DNA of 64,000 nucleotides from Rhizobium sp. NXC24 (GCF_002944315.1 NZ_CP024311.1:348501-412500), one strand, 5' to 3'; counted from the stretch's first letter, positions 34,076 to 44,909 are shown. The notes: generated from the sequence alone by a model not told the origin. Translations and numbers: made by a program.

Positions 34076-34876
34076 ATGGCTGAACAAATTGTTATCGCGT
34101 TGTTTTTGGGCCTTGTGGAAGGCCTGACGGAGTTCATTCCCGTATCCTCCACGGGCCATTTGATATTGATCGGACATTTCCTCGGTTTTGATGAAGCTGC
34201 CACTTTCGACGTTCTGATCCAGCTCGGTGCTATCCTCGCCATCTTGCTCGTCTATTTCAATCGTCTCGTTCAAATCGCAAAGGCGCTGCCGGTCAGCGTC
34301 AAGGCTCGCCATTTCGTGCTGGCGGTCCTTTTCGGCTTCCTCCCGGCTGCCGTGATCGGCGCGATCGCGCATGATTTCATCAAGACGGTGCTGTTCGATT
34401 CGCCGAAGGTTATCTGTATCTCGCTGATTCTTGGTGGCATCGTTCTGCTGGCGATCGACAAGATCGAGTTCAAACCCAAATATACCAGCGCCTATGAGTT
34501 TTCCTGGCCGATGGCGATCAAGATCGGCTTCTTCCAATGTCTGGCAATGATCCCGGGAACATCGCGTTCCGGCTCCACCATCGTTGGCGCCCTCTTGCTT
34601 GGCGCCGACAAGCGCTCGGCCGCGGAATTCTCTTTCTTCCTTGCCATGCCGACCATGGCTGGCGCCTTCGCGCTGGATTTGTGGAAGAGCCGTCACGACC
34701 TCAGCACGGACCAGGGCCTGCTGATCGTCGTCGGCTTCTTCACCGCTTTCATATCGGCATTGTTCGTGGTCCGGGCTCTGCTCGACTTCGTCTCGCGCCG
34801 CGGCTATGCCCCCTTCGCCTGGTGGCGCATCGCCATTGGCGTGCTCGGCCTGATCGGGCTTTATACGGTCGGCTGA
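34076..34876 (+). CDS. uppP: Undecaprenyl-diphosphatase
   Basis: A 266-residue polytopic membrane enzyme of the BacA/UppP family that recycles undecaprenyl diphosphate for peptidoglycan synthesis. The motifs [20 protein letters not shown] (Glu15, Glu19, His28) and [17 protein letters not shown] (catalytic Arg) are present. AAAGGA precedes ATG 34076. A strong terminator follows at 34912-34937. It confers some bacitracin tolerance in other bacteria. Confidence 0.96.
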   Translation: MAEQIVIALFLGLVEGLTEFIPVSSTGHLILIGHFLGFDEAATFDVLIQLGAILAILLVYFNRLVQIAKALPVSVKARHFVLAVLFGFLPAAVIGAIAHDFIKTVLFDSPKVICISLILGGIVLLAIDKIEFKPKYTSAYEFSWPMAIKIGFFQCLAMIPGTSRSGSTIVGALLLGADKRSAAEFSFFLAMPTMAGAFALDLWKSRHDLSTDQGLLIVVGFFTAFISALFVVRALLDFVSRRGYAPFAWWRIAIGVLGLIGLYTVG

Positions 34877-34911
34877 GGCCGATCGCCGGGGGTGAAATCT
34901 TGAGAAAAACG

Positions 34912-34937
34912 AAGGCCGGTGAGAACCGGCCTTTTTT
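34912..34937. terminator. Bidirectional Rho-independent terminator
   Basis: AAGGCCGGT-GAGA-ACCGGCCTT then TTTT, 36 bp after the uppP stop. On the opposite strand the same stem is followed by CGTTTTTC and lies 10 bp beyond the small minus-strand gene at 34947-35111, so it serves both. Confidence 0.9.
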
Positions 34938-34946
34938 CATGCTCGA

Positions 34947-35111
34947 TCAGTTCGAGGATGAAGGCTCGATGGAACCCGTCGTGCAGGGATCGACGCCATA
35001 GGTCGGCGTGCATTCACCCTTGACCGAGGCGATGCTGCCGCGGGCCACGAACGAGCCAGCGAGGATCACCAGTGCCGCGCACGCAAACAAAAGCGCGATA
35101 GACTTACCCAT
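34947..35111 (-). CDS. Small membrane-anchored protein of unknown function
   Basis: A 54-residue ORF: MGKSIALLFACAALVILAGSFVARG is one hydrophobic segment, followed by a short polar tail with two cysteines (GECTPTYGVDPCTTGSIEP) that could form a disulfide in the periplasm. AAAGG about 10 bases upstream supports ATG 35111, and the shared terminator follows the stop. A longer frame to 35210 lacks a ribosome site. Family not recognised; similar tiny proteins are common in Rhizobiaceae. Confidence 0.6.
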   Translation of the reverse strand: MGKSIALLFACAALVILAGSFVARGSIASVKGECTPTYGVDPCTTGSIEPSSSN

Positions 35112-35336
35112 CGAAGAATGCCTTTCCGCAGAAGTGAAACGCGCCACGATTGGCCCGTGCCGGGCTTGGCGACGCGCGGTTGTGTTAGTCAGTGAAATGA
35201 TGAATAGCAATAAAGGTTCATGTTAAATTTGACGTTAATGCTACTATTTTCAGTGTGCGTCTTTTGAGCAACGCCAAGCTGTGAATCAAGACGGCAAAGC
35301 TAGCTCTCCCGGTGCCGAAAACGCAGCCAGAGGAAA

Positions 35337-35367
35337 CAAAAACGCCGCCTGGATAAACCAGACGGCG
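35337..35367 (-). terminator. Terminator of the NDUFA9-like gene
   Basis: On the minus strand CGCCGTCTGG-TTTAT-CCAGGCGGCG then TTTTTG, a 10-bp stem with one G-T pair. It begins 30 bp after the stop at 35397. Confidence 0.85.
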
Positions 35368-35396
35368 CTTCAATTTTTCCGAATCGCTACAAAGCG

Positions 35397-36377
35397 TCAC
35401 GCGGCCTTGCCGGAGCCGGTGAACTGGCCCTGCGGGCGATAGCGTACCAGGTAGGACGGCAGCACGGAGACGAGCAGGGTCGGCATCAGGCCGATACCCT
35501 GCAGGGTCCGGCCTTCCGCCTCGGCTTCCTTGGAGACGACATTGTCGTGCTTCAGCAGGCGAACCTGATCGGGCGTGATCGGCGGCGTGATGAGCGGCAC
35601 CAGCGAAGCAGCCGAGCCGATGAGCGAAGCGAGGCCGAAGGGGATGGAGACCAGCGACTTCTTCCGGTTGATAACGGCAAGCGTCGTTTCGAGACATTCG
35701 CGGAAAGAAAGCACCTCCGGACCGCCAAGCTCGTAGATCGTGCCGGCCTTCAGCTTGCCGTCGACGCCGCGGGCGACTACCTCGGCGACATCCTCGACAT
35801 AGACCGGCTGGAACTTCGTCTCGCCGCCGCCGATGAGCGGCAGGAAGGGCGCGGTGCGCGACATATCGGCGAATTTGTTGAAGAAGCTGTCTTCCGGACC
35901 GAAGACGATCGATGGCCGCAGGATGACGGCATCGGGCTTGATCGACAGGATGCCGGCTTCAGCGCGAGCCTTGGTGCGGGCATAGGCGGAAGGCGAATTG
36001 GCATTGGCGCCGATGGCGGAAATATGCGTCAGCGAAGCGCCGGCGCCGCGTGCAGCTTCCGCGATTGCCTTGGCGCCGAATTCCTGCACGGCATCGAATT
36101 TATTGCGGCCGCTTTCGGCGAGGATGCCGACGCAATTGACCACATGCTGTGCGCCTTCGACGGCGCGATCGATGGAGTTGCGGTAACGCAGGTTCGCCTG
36201 GACGATCGAGATTTGGCCGAGATTGCCGAGCGGCTGCAGAAAACCGGCGAGATCGGGGCGGCGCACGGCGACGCGGATGCGATAGCCGCGCTTGGCGAGC
36301 ACGCGGACGACATGCCGCCCAATGAAGCCCGATCCCCCGAACACGGTCACGAGCGGTGGAAGGTTGGACAGGGTCAT
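35397..36377 (-). CDS. Complex I NDUFA9-like NAD(P)-binding protein
   Basis: A 326-residue atypical SDR close to the NDUFA9 accessory subunit group of alphaproteobacteria. The Rossmann motif is VTVFGGSGFIGRHVVRVLAKRGY (about residues 9-31); VNCVGILAESGRNKF and ILRPSIVFGPEDSFFNKFA are family features. A conserved hydrophobic C-terminus suggests membrane contact. In mitochondria the homologue stabilises complex I; the bacterial role is less certain. The gene is followed by a good terminator. Confidence 0.9.
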   Translation of the reverse strand: MTLSNLPPLVTVFGGSGFIGRHVVRVLAKRGYRIRVAVRRPDLAGFLQPLGNLGQISIVQANLRYRNSIDRAVEGAQHVVNCVGILAESGRNKFDAVQEFGAKAIAEAARGAGASLTHISAIGANANSPSAYARTKARAEAGILSIKPDAVILRPSIVFGPEDSFFNKFADMSRTAPFLPLIGGGETKFQPVYVEDVAEVVARGVDGKLKAGTIYELGGPEVLSFRECLETTLAVINRKKSLVSIPFGLASLIGSAASLVPLITPPITPDQVRLLKHDNVVSKEAEAEGRTLQGIGLMPTLLVSVLPSYLVRYRPQGQFTGSGKAA

Positions 36378-36488
36378 GGCAGGCTCCTCGAAAGGCTTAA
36401 ATAGGGCTGATCTGGTTTCGTCTTAACCGATCCGAGGGCCGAGGTGAAGTGCTATCACACCGCATGTTCCGGCTGCTTTTTAAAAGCG

Positions 36489-36776
36489 TTAGATGCCTTC
36501 GACGACCACCATTTCGGCGTCCGCGACTTCATGACGAATCTTGGCGGCGATCTGATATTCCGGCGAGTTGTAGCAATCGACAGCATGCTGCAGCGACGGG
36601 AATTCGATGACGACATTGCGGCCGCGCGCCTGGCCTTCCAGTGGCGTGAAAGCGCCGCCGCGGGCGAGGAAATTCGCGCCGTATTTCTCGAAAGCCGGCT
36701 TGGCGGCGGCAACGTAGTCCTTGTAGCGCTCAGGGTCGCGTACATCCACGCGTGCGATCCAATATCCCTTTGCCAT
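36489..36776 (-). CDS. DUF1330 domain protein
   Basis: A 95-residue ferredoxin-like-fold protein (MAKGYWIARVDVRDPERYKDYVAAAKPAFEKYGANFLARGG), the DUF1330 family of dimeric alpha-beta barrel proteins. Function unknown. GGGAG upstream supports ATG 36776. Third gene of an apparent operon after the histidine-phosphatase-like gene and pyrF, 25 bp downstream of the pyrF stop. Confidence 0.88.
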   Translation of the reverse strand: MAKGYWIARVDVRDPERYKDYVAAAKPAFEKYGANFLARGGAFTPLEGQARGRNVVIEFPSLQHAVDCYNSPEYQIAAKIRHEVADAEMVVVEGI

Positions 36777-36801
36777 GTCCGGTCTCCCTGTTTCCTGCAA
36801 T

Positions 36802-37494
36802 TTAGAGCGCGGCGTCCATCTCCGCGAGGATGGCGCGGGCAGCTTCCTTCGGGTCGGCCGCCTTGACGATCGGCCGGGCGACGACGAGATGGCTCGATCC
36901 GGCCTTGATGGCCTCGGTCGGCGTCATCACGCGCTTCTGGTCGCCCTTGTCGCTGCCGGTCGGGCGGATGCCGGGGGTCACCAGCGCCATGTCCGGACCG
37001 ATGATCTTGCGCACGGCGGCAGATTCTTCGGCCGAGCATACGATGCCGCCCATGCCGGCGAGGAGCGCCTGTTCGGCGCGGCGCAGCACCAGCGTATGCG
37101 GGTCATATTCGTATCCGGCAGCGATGAGATCCTCTTCGTCCATCGAGGTCAGCACGGTGACGCCGAGCAGGCAGAGATCGGAACCCTTGGCTGCGGCAAC
37201 GGCGGCGCGCATTGCCTTCGGATAGGCATGCAGCGTCAGCATCGACATGCCCATTTTGACGATGTTCTCAACGCCGGACGCAACCGTGTTGTCGATATCG
37301 AGCAGTTTCATGTCGAGGAAGATCTTCTTGCCGCTGGCGGCAAGGTCGCGTGCAAATTCCAGGCCGCCGGCAAAGGCAAGCTGATAGCCGATCTTGTAGA
37401 AGAGAATATCGTCGCCGAGCGCCGTGACGACCTTTTCGGCCTCCTGAAGGTTTGGAACATCCAGTCCAACGATCAAGCGGTCGCGTGCGGTCAT
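36802..37494 (-). CDS. pyrF: Orotidine 5'-phosphate decarboxylase
   Basis: A 230-residue TIM-barrel enzyme making UMP from OMP, the last step of pyrimidine synthesis. The catalytic segment [14 protein letters not shown] holds the Asp-x-Lys-x-x-Asp set. [21 protein letters not shown] is the phosphate-binding signature. ATG 37494 (MTARDRL) is preceded by GGAG and begins one base after the stop of the upstream phosphatase-like gene, so the two are coupled. The longer open frame is dismissed. Confidence 0.95.
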   Translation of the reverse strand: MTARDRLIVGLDVPNLQEAEKVVTALGDDILFYKIGYQLAFAGGLEFARDLAASGKKIFLDMKLLDIDNTVASGVENIVKMGMSMLTLHAYPKAMRAAVAAAKGSDLCLLGVTVLTSMDEEDLIAAGYEYDPHTLVLRRAEQALLAGMGGIVCSAEESAAVRKIIGPDMALVTPGIRPTGSDKGDQKRVMTPTEAIKAGSSHLVVARPIVKAADPKEAARAILAEMDAAL

Positions 37495-37495
37495 C

Positions 37496-38083
37496 TCAAC
37501 TCCACCCCTGCCAATCTTCCATAGGCGTCCAGTCGCATGAGACGGCGCGCTTCGCAAGGTCGAAACAGAAAAGATTGCCGCCGCCGGGCGGCTGATCGCC
37601 CTGGCGCGCGATAGGCTTGCCCTCGAGATGGCATTTTAGCAGCGTACCGACGCCACCATGGCCGACAAAGGCGATCGGCGTGCGCGGGTCGTGCCGAGAA
37701 AGAACGGCCTCCACCTGGGAGACGATCCGCACCTGCGCATCGATCGCGCGTTCCCAGCCTTTGAAGCTTTCATGCGGATGGGCGAAGAACCAGTCGGCCG
37801 CCTTCTCGAATTCGGGCGGGGCCAGGAAGCCCGTGGCGCTGCGGTCGTTCTCATGCATGGCTTCGATAATCTCGATCGTCGCGCCGCTGGCCGTCGCCAG
37901 GATTTCGGCTGTCTCGATCGCCTTGCGCTCGCCGCTGGAAACGATCAGGCCGAGCTCACGCGCCCATGCGCGGGTGGCCGTCAGTCTGGCGCGTTCCGCG
38001 CCGATATCGGAAAGACCCCAGTCCGGAACCGGCACAGAGGGATCGATGCGCACCTGCGGGTGCGTAATATAGAGAGCGAACAT
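37496..38083 (-). CDS. Histidine phosphatase-like protein with altered RHG motif
   Basis: A 195-residue protein of the phosphoglycerate-mutase-like superfamily. The usual LxxxRHGE motif reads LYITHPQV: the phosphate-accepting His (His8) is kept but the preceding Arg is Thr and the following Gly is Pro. Other catalytic residues remain: Arg53 in [12 protein letters not shown] and His142 in FVGHGGVG. Activity may therefore be reduced or altered. First gene of an apparent operon with pyrF (1-bp gap) and DUF1330. ATG 38083 is chosen over 38119 because family similarity begins MFALYITHP. Confidence 0.8.
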   Translation of the reverse strand: MFALYITHPQVRIDPSVPVPDWGLSDIGAERARLTATRAWARELGLIVSSGERKAIETAEILATASGATIEIIEAMHENDRSATGFLAPPEFEKAADWFFAHPHESFKGWERAIDAQVRIVSQVEAVLSRHDPRTPIAFVGHGGVGTLLKCHLEGKPIARQGDQPPGGGNLFCFDLAKRAVSCDWTPMEDWQGWS

Positions 38084-38169
38084 CGGAGCAGGATTCCATA
38101 CTGAAGGGTCTCGGAACAAGAATATGTCCAGCCGAAACGCGGTGGCAAGATGACTCTTCCTGGATAGCC

Positions 38170-38763
38170 TCAGCCCCGGCTATAAACCCAGAGCTGGGCC
38201 GGCGGAATATTGCGGACGATGAAATCATAGTGGCGGATATGATAGCGATCCGGCCGGGCAATGATCGGCGAGACCGGTCCGTAGGAGATCTGCACCACAG
38301 GTCTGCCGGGTGGGATGCGGTCCAGCAGGCTTTCGAGCAGAGCGACGCGCGCCTTCGTGGGAAAGTTCAGCAGCGGAATGCCCGAGACGATGGAATCGAA
38401 GGTCTGGCCGCGCAACACCCCAAGCGTCTTGTCGAGATCGAAGGCGTCGCCATTGATGAAATGGACGCCGGGATAAAGACGGACGAGATGATTATAGAAG
38501 TCGGTGGAATATTCGACGGCGACGAGATTTTCCGGTTCGACGCCGCGCGCCAGGATCGCCTTGGTGATCGCACCCGTGCCGGGGCCGAGCTCTAGCACCG
38601 GCAGGCCGGAATGGATATTGACGACGCTCGCCATCTTGCGGGCGGTAATCGAGGAGGTCGGAACGATGGAACCGACCGTTTTCGGACCCTGCATCATGCC
38701 TTTGAAGAAACGGATTTCTTCGTCGAACTTCTTGCCCAGCCGTTCCTTGAGACGCAGCGCCAT
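38170..38763 (-). CDS. pmtA: Phospholipid N-methyltransferase PmtA
   Basis: A 197-residue SAM-dependent methyltransferase that converts phosphatidylethanolamine to phosphatidylcholine by three methylations. The N-terminus MALRLKERLGKKFDEEIRFFKGMMQGPKTVGSIVPTS is characteristic of the Agrobacterium/Sinorhizobium PmtA group, including an amphipathic membrane-binding helix. The SAM motif VLELGPGTGAITKAIL is at 56-71. Phosphatidylcholine is a major membrane lipid in rhizobia and matters for host interaction. Monocistronic, upstream of the dnaN terminator. Confidence 0.95.
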   Translation of the reverse strand: MALRLKERLGKKFDEEIRFFKGMMQGPKTVGSIVPTSSITARKMASVVNIHSGLPVLELGPGTGAITKAILARGVEPENLVAVEYSTDFYNHLVRLYPGVHFINGDAFDLDKTLGVLRGQTFDSIVSGIPLLNFPTKARVALLESLLDRIPPGRPVVQISYGPVSPIIARPDRYHIRHYDFIVRNIPPAQLWVYSRG

Positions 38764-38873
38764 GCTCTCCCCCCACCAGATTTAACAGTTACGGCTTACA
38801 TATCGTTTATCTCTCATCTTGCAATGCCATGGCGCAATACAAAGAGAAAATGTCGCAAGCTGCACAGGCTCAA

Positions 38874-38919
38874 AGAAAAGCGCCCCTCTGTCGTTCCGAA
38901 GAACGCATGAAGGGCGCTT
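38874..38919 (-). terminator. Terminator of dnaN
   Basis: On the minus strand AAGCGCCC pairs with GGGCGCTT, enclosing an inner CGTTC-TTCG-GAACG hairpin, and then TTCTTTG. It begins 9 bp after the dnaN stop at 38928. Confidence 0.85.
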
Positions 38920-38927
38920 CGGTTTCG

Positions 38928-40046
38928 CTAGACGCGCATCGGCATCAGGACATAGAGAGCATCGTCGCCGGCCGTGTCGCGGATCAGCGTCGGCGAGCCA
39001 GCATCGGCAAGCAGGAAGATCGCCGCATCGCCGGACAATTGCGCGGTGATGTCGAGCAGATATTTGGCGTTGAAGCCGATTTCCATCGCGTCCATGTCGT
39101 AGCCGACGGCGACTTCTTCGGTCGCGCTTCCGGAGTCGGGGTTATTGACCGTCAACAGGAGCTGGCCGTCCGACAGTGCCAGCTTCACGGCGCGGCCGCG
39201 CTCCGACGAAATGGTCGAGACGCGGTCGACCGCCTGGGCAAAGCTTTGGCAATCGACCCGCATTTCCTTGTCGTTGCTGGTGGGGATAACGCGCTGATAA
39301 TCGGGGAAGGTGCCGTCGATCAGCTTCGAGGTCATGACGATCGAGCCGATCGTCAGGCGGATCTTCGCATCGGACACTTCGACGGTGACGACAACATCGG
39401 GGCTGTCGACCAGCTTTTGCAATTCGCCGACCGTTTTGCGCGGGATGATGATGCCCGGCATGCCTTCCGAACCCGCAGGGGCGTCGACATCGGCGCGGGC
39501 GAGACGGTGACCATCGGTCGCCACCGCTCTCAGCTTCAGGTCGCCCTTGCTTTCGATCGTGTGGAAGAAGATGCCGTTCAGATAATAACGCGTCTCTTCG
39601 GTCGAAATCGCAAACTGCGTCCGGTCGATCAGCATCTTCAGGTCCGACGCCTTCAGTTTGAAGGAATGGCTGAAGCTCCCGGCGGTCAGGTCCGGAAAGT
39701 CCGATTCCGGCAGGCACTGTAGCGAGAATTTCGAGCGGCCCGAGGCAACCGTCATCGAGCTGCCGTCAGGATTGGTGGCGAGAAGCACTTCCGAACCGTC
39801 CGGCAGCTTGCGCACGATGTCGTAGAGCAGATGCGCCGGTACGGTGGTGGCGCCGGCCTTTTCGACATTGGCGGGCGTCGCCTCGGTGATTTCGAGATCG
39901 AGGTCGGTCGCCTTCATGTCGAGGCTTGTGCCCTCGGCCTTGAGCAGCACGTTGGACAGGATCGGGATCGTGTTGCGACGCTCGACCACGCGATGCACGT
40001 GGTTCAGCGATTTCAGGAGGTTCGACCGCTCAATTGTAATACGCAT
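38928..40046 (-). CDS. dnaN: DNA polymerase III beta subunit (sliding clamp)
   Basis: A 372-residue clamp of three repeats beginning MRITIERSNLLKSLNHVHRVVERRNTIPILSNVLL and ending in the characteristic YVLMPMRV, which completes the protein-binding cleft. As in other alphaproteobacteria it is separated from dnaA. It stands alone, is followed by a nested-hairpin terminator, and is divergent from rsmI with a 246-bp gap. Confidence 0.97.
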   Translation of the reverse strand: MRITIERSNLLKSLNHVHRVVERRNTIPILSNVLLKAEGTSLDMKATDLDLEITEATPANVEKAGATTVPAHLLYDIVRKLPDGSEVLLATNPDGSSMTVASGRSKFSLQCLPESDFPDLTAGSFSHSFKLKASDLKMLIDRTQFAISTEETRYYLNGIFFHTIESKGDLKLRAVATDGHRLARADVDAPAGSEGMPGIIIPRKTVGELQKLVDSPDVVVTVEVSDAKIRLTIGSIVMTSKLIDGTFPDYQRVIPTSNDKEMRVDCQSFAQAVDRVSTISSERGRAVKLALSDGQLLLTVNNPDSGSATEEVAVGYDMDAMEIGFNAKYLLDITAQLSGDAAIFLLADAGSPTLIRDTAGDDALYVLMPMRV

Positions 40047-40292
40047 GATGCTACCGCTTTCGACCGTTACTCCCGGGCAGCCACAGGCGCCCGAAGGATG
40101 CTTTTTCGGACAAGGCCCGAGATTGGACGGGCAAAATGACAGAACTCAGCATGCGAATGCAAGAGGCATCCGGGTATGCTGCACCTCATTTCGGTATTTG
40201 GCCGACAATGCTCACAGGATTTGCGCCGCTCTTGCCGTCAGGCCATACCTCGCCCATAAAGACGATGAATCCGAGGCGAATTCAGGGTCGGC

Positions 40293-41193
<901 letters not shown>

Positions 41194-41201
<8 letters not shown>

Positions 41202-41562
41202 GACCGGCGAGAGGCTGAAGCGGCGGGAGGCGTGGCGGCGCGGCCATGTCTCGGAATATGCCGCAGCACTTTTCCTGTTCTTCAAGGGCTACCGCATCCT
41301 CGCCATTCGCCATCGTACCAAGCTCGGCGAAATCGACATCATCGCCCGCAAAGGCGATCTCGCCGTCTTCGTCGAGGTCAAAGCCCGGCGCGGCGAACAA
41401 GAGGCGATCGATGCCGTCTCTTTTTCCGCGCAAAGGCGCATCCGTGCTGCGAGCGACCTCTGGCTTGCCCGCCAGCCAGACTATGCGCTGTTGTCGCAGC
41501 GCTACGATATCGTTGCCATCCTGCCTGGCCGCTGGCCACGCCATTTTCCGGATGCTTTTTAA
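41194..41562 (+). CDS. yraN: YraN/UPF0102 nuclease-fold protein
   Basis: A 122-residue protein of UPF0102 with a Holliday-junction-resolvase-like fold. GHVSEYAAALFLFFKGYRILAIRHRTKLGEIDIIARKGDLAVFVEVKARRG has the E-x(n)-E-I-D-I-I..V-E-V-K active-site pattern. The cellular role is unclear. It overlaps rsmI by 8 bases, the common arrangement in Proteobacteria. Confidence 0.93.
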
Positions 41563-41662
41563 CGTCTGCCATCATGGCAACGTCACAAAGCGCAACTATT
41601 GCCGGGCTATCGCGCTTCAGCCCACTTCCAGGCATCGCGCCTCACCCATTTCGACAGGTCTT

Positions 41663-42661
41663 ATGATGATCCGCAGTACCGTTTCCGCCTTCGCCGTTCC
41701 CTCGCAGGAGGAACGCAAGGGCTTCATTTCGTTGGAAAAGACCCCTGACATTCACGCGGCAACATTGGCGTCGCTTGCCTGTATGAACACGGTGCGCGTT
41801 GGTGGCGTGACTGGCGAGGATCGGCCGCTTGCTTTCCCCTTCACGGTGGCTGCATGGAATTTGGAGCGCTGCCTTTTCCCCCTCGAATCCGCCGCCAAGC
41901 TGAAGGCGACCAAAGCGCCGCTGATCCTGCTCTCCGAGATGGACGAGGGCATGGCGCGCACCGAACAGAATGACCCGACCGCGATCGTCGCCGGCGAACT
42001 CGGCATGAATTATGCTTATGGCGTGGAATTCCTGGAACTCAGCCTCGGCTCGGAAATCGAGCGTTCCTTCTGCCGCGACGATTTCAACGAGAAGGGCTTT
42101 CACGGCAACGCCCTGATGTCCTCCGTTGCCCTGAAGGATGCTTTCCTCTTCCGCCTGCCGGGCGAGGCCGTCTGGTTCAACGACGGAAATGAGCAGCCGC
42201 GCATCGGCGATCGCTGTGCTGTCGGCGCCATCGTCGGGACCGAGGCCGGTCCCCTCGTTGCCGTGTCGGTCCATCTCGAAAGTGTCGCGACCGCTGCCTA
42301 TCGCGAGCGGCAGATGGCGGCGTTGATCGACGCTGTCGAGGCCTTCGCGCCCGGTCTTCCGATCCTGATCGGCGGCGATCTCAATACCGGCAATCACACC
42401 GGCGGTGATTTCTCGACCGATACCCTGTTCGCCACGGCCGAAGGCCGCGGCTTTGAATGCCATGGTGGCCCGCTGGATCAGACGAGCACGCGCCCGAGCC
42501 TGATCACGCGTTTTCCCGATCGCACCATGAAGCTCGATTGGTTCATCACCCGCGGTTTGAAGATCGGCGAAAGCCACCTTGTTTCCTCCCTCAATGAGGA
42601 GGGCAAGCCGCTATCCGATCATGACATGGTCGTCTGTACAATCGAAGGTTTTTCTGCCTGA
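41663..42661 (+). CDS. Endonuclease/exonuclease/phosphatase-family protein
   Basis: A 332-residue EEP-fold protein. The core has FTVAAWNLERCLFPLESAAKLKATKAPLILLSEMDEGMART (metal-binding Asn and Glu), VAVSVHLES, LIGGDLNTGNH and PLSDHDMVV, which together give the catalytic Asp/His set. The substrate (DNA, phospholipid or phosphoester) cannot be told. Two ATG codons in succession (41663, 41666) are the likely start; the frame runs back into yraN but that part has no similarity. No signal peptide is clear. Confidence 0.82.
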   Translation: MMIRSTVSAFAVPSQEERKGFISLEKTPDIHAATLASLACMNTVRVGGVTGEDRPLAFPFTVAAWNLERCLFPLESAAKLKATKAPLILLSEMDEGMARTEQNDPTAIVAGELGMNYAYGVEFLELSLGSEIERSFCRDDFNEKGFHGNALMSSVALKDAFLFRLPGEAVWFNDGNEQPRIGDRCAVGAIVGTEAGPLVAVSVHLESVATAAYRERQMAALIDAVEAFAPGLPILIGGDLNTGNHTGGDFSTDTLFATAEGRGFECHGGPLDQTSTRPSLITRFPDRTMKLDWFITRGLKIGESHLVSSLNEEGKPLSDHDMVVCTIEGFSA

Positions 42662-42757
42662 TCTCTGCAATCATTAAAATGCGCCAGATTTCATGAACCG
42701 CGCCGTTACCTCTTCCGTGCAATGGAAACTGAGACGCGCTTGGAATTGGGGGATTGC

Positions 42758-43261
42758 ATGGTTTTGAGATTAATGTTGGCGAGCATGGCGGCCTTTGCCG
42801 CGCGTGCGGTCCCGGTTGTTGTTGCCTTGCCGCAGTCGAAGAGCTTCGTGGCTGGCGCCAGCGATGAGATGGAAATGAAGCCCTCGCCGATCGAACCGTC
42901 CTGGATCCTGGCCGGCGATCCGGTTGCGCGCATTGCCGAGCATTCGCGTGGGCGGGATGATGCCGCGATGACGGCGCTGTGGGATTGCACGGCAGGCGAG
43001 TTTCGCTGGTATTTCGGCTGGGACGAAACGGTGATGATCCTTGAGGGCGAGGTGCATATCACGACGGAAGACGGCGTCGAACGCACGCTCAGCGCGGGCG
43101 ATGTCGCCTATTTCGCCGGCGGAACCTGGGCCACATGGCGCATTGATCACTATCTGCGCAAGGTCGCCTTCTGCCGCAAGCCATTCCCGAAGCCTTTGAC
43201 CATGGCTTATCGCCTGCGCAACTTCATCCGGCAGGGCGGCGCACAGGGCCTTGCCGCCTGA
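42758..43261 (+). CDS. Cupin-domain protein (COG3450-like) with N-terminal hydrophobic segment
   Basis: A 167-residue protein. FRWYFGWDETVMILEGEVHITTEDGVERTLSAGDVAYFAGGTWATWRI is the cupin fold, of the EutQ/DUF861 type. The N-terminus is hydrophobic (MVLRLMLASMAAFAARAVPVVVAL) and could be a membrane anchor or signal. GGGGG precedes ATG 42758; an in-frame ATG at 42722 is the alternative. Ligand and function unknown. Confidence 0.8.
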   Translation: MVLRLMLASMAAFAARAVPVVVALPQSKSFVAGASDEMEMKPSPIEPSWILAGDPVARIAEHSRGRDDAAMTALWDCTAGEFRWYFGWDETVMILEGEVHITTEDGVERTLSAGDVAYFAGGTWATWRIDHYLRKVAFCRKPFPKPLTMAYRLRNFIRQGGAQGLAA

Positions 43262-43370
43262 GCGCGGCCAGCCCAGACGAAAGACGTCTCTGACGGAAGC
43301 CCTTGAATAGCCGTTGCGTTTGGATGCGGGCCGACCTACATCTGTCCGCAAATTCGAGCGAGGGCTGACT

Positions 43371-44318
43371 ATGGCTGGTATCAAGAATGTTGCGGTCCAG
43401 ATGGACCATGTGAAGAGCATCAACATTGCGGGTGACTCGACCTTCGCCATGAGCCTGGAAGCCCAGACCCGCGGCTACAAGCTCTTCCATTACACGCCCG
43501 AGCGCCTCAGCATGCGTGACGGCAATGTCTACGCGACGGTTGAGCCGATGATCCTTCGCGACGTCAAGGGCGATCACTTCGAGCTCGGCGAGCCGGAGCG
43601 CGTCGATCTCTCGACCATGGACGTGGTGCTGCTGCGCCAGGACCCGCCCTTCGACATGGCCTATATCACCTCGACGCATCTGCTGGAGCGCATCCACCCC
43701 AAGACGCTCGTCGTCAATGATCCGGCCTGGGTGCGCAATTCGCCGGAAAAGATCTTCGTCACCGAATTCGCCGACCTGATGCCGAAGACGCTGATCACGC
43801 GCGATCCTGCCGAAATTCGCCGCTTCCGCGAGGAGATGGGCGATATCATCCTGAAGCCGCTTTACGGCAATGGCGGCGCCGGCGTCTTTCATTCGACGCG
43901 GGACGACCGCAATCTATCCTCTCTGCTCGAAATGTTCGGCCAGCTCTTCCGTGAGCCCTTCATCGCTCAGCAATATCTGCCCGACGTGCGCAAGGGCGAC
44001 AAGCGCATCGTCCTCGTCGACGGCGAGGCGGTCGGCGCGATCAACCGTGTGCCGGCCGAGCATGACAGCCGCTCCAACATGCATGTCGGCGGCCGCGCCG
44101 AGGCGACCGAACTGACGCCGCGCGAAAAGGAAATCTGCGAGCGCATCGGCCCGGCATTGAGAGCGCGCGGCTTCCTGCTCGTCGGCATCGACGTCATCGG
44201 CGACTATATGACCGAGATCAACGTCACCTCGCCGACCGGCCTGCGCGAAGTCAAGCGCTTCGGCGGCGCCGACATCGCCAGCCTGTTGTGGGATGCGATC
44301 GAAGCGAAGCGGGCTTGA
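43371..44318 (+). CDS. gshB: Glutathione synthetase
   Basis: A 315-residue ATP-grasp enzyme joining gamma-glutamylcysteine and glycine. [49 protein letters not shown] and [15 protein letters not shown] are family signatures. Cytoplasmic. ATG 43371 ([16 protein letters not shown]) is chosen because the earlier frame has no similarity. Stands alone, 109 bp after the cupin gene. Confidence 0.96.
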   Translation: MAGIKNVAVQMDHVKSINIAGDSTFAMSLEAQTRGYKLFHYTPERLSMRDGNVYATVEPMILRDVKGDHFELGEPERVDLSTMDVVLLRQDPPFDMAYITSTHLLERIHPKTLVVNDPAWVRNSPEKIFVTEFADLMPKTLITRDPAEIRRFREEMGDIILKPLYGNGGAGVFHSTRDDRNLSSLLEMFGQLFREPFIAQQYLPDVRKGDKRIVLVDGEAVGAINRVPAEHDSRSNMHVGGRAEATELTPREKEICERIGPALRARGFLLVGIDVIGDYMTEINVTSPTGLREVKRFGGADIASLLWDAIEAKRA

Positions 44319-44374
44319 GGGGCGCCAGCCCTCTAGGAATCGTGACGCCACCCCTCCGCTCGCCGCAAGGCGGG

Positions 44375-44776
44375 CTATATCGCGATGCCCATCCGGCGGC
44401 AGGTTAGGATCACTGCCGACGGTCCGGTGGAGCTATCGTCTGCGATGACCGTCGGCACGAAGCCGAAAAGTGGTTTCACGTCGACCATCATGCCGACGTA
44501 AGGCCGCTTGTCCATGACACCGTGCAGGCCGCCAAAGGAGCTGATGGTGCCGCAGACGCTGACGTAGCCCTTGCTATCCTTGGAAGCCGCCATCGGCCCG
44601 AAGATCAGCACGCCCTCATAGGGAAGCTGCTCGTGCAAACCCTTTTCCACCGCGGCAATTTCCTTGGCGCTTAATTGATAGGGAGCGCCTTTTTCCAGAT
44701 TATCCCCGCCATCGATAGATTGGCAGCCGGCCAGAACAGCGCTCAGTAGAAGGGATAGCGATACTACAAGTCTCAT
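44375..44776 (-). CDS. Putative lipoprotein of unknown function
   Basis: A 133-residue protein with signal MRLVVSLSLLLSAVLAGCQS; the lipobox LAGC predicts lipidation at Cys18. The mature part has two further cysteines (in SVCGTISSFGG and LTCRRM) that may pair. I do not recognise the family. It converges on gshB and is divergent from yifB/comM. Confidence 0.75.
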   Translation of the reverse strand: MRLVVSLSLLLSAVLAGCQSIDGGDNLEKGAPYQLSAKEIAAVEKGLHEQLPYEGVLIFGPMAASKDSKGYVSVCGTISSFGGLHGVMDKRPYVGMMVDVKPLFGFVPTVIADDSSTGPSAVILTCRRMGIAI

Positions 44777-44909
44777 ATTTGCTCCGATTGTAGAAATCGT
44801 CCCTTCGTTCTTTTATTGTTCTTGTTTTATTCCATGTTTTCTGCCACTATGCAACCCATAGTCTGTTATGAAAAATTGATAACGGTAAACGAGTTAAAAG
44901 AGGGCGGGG

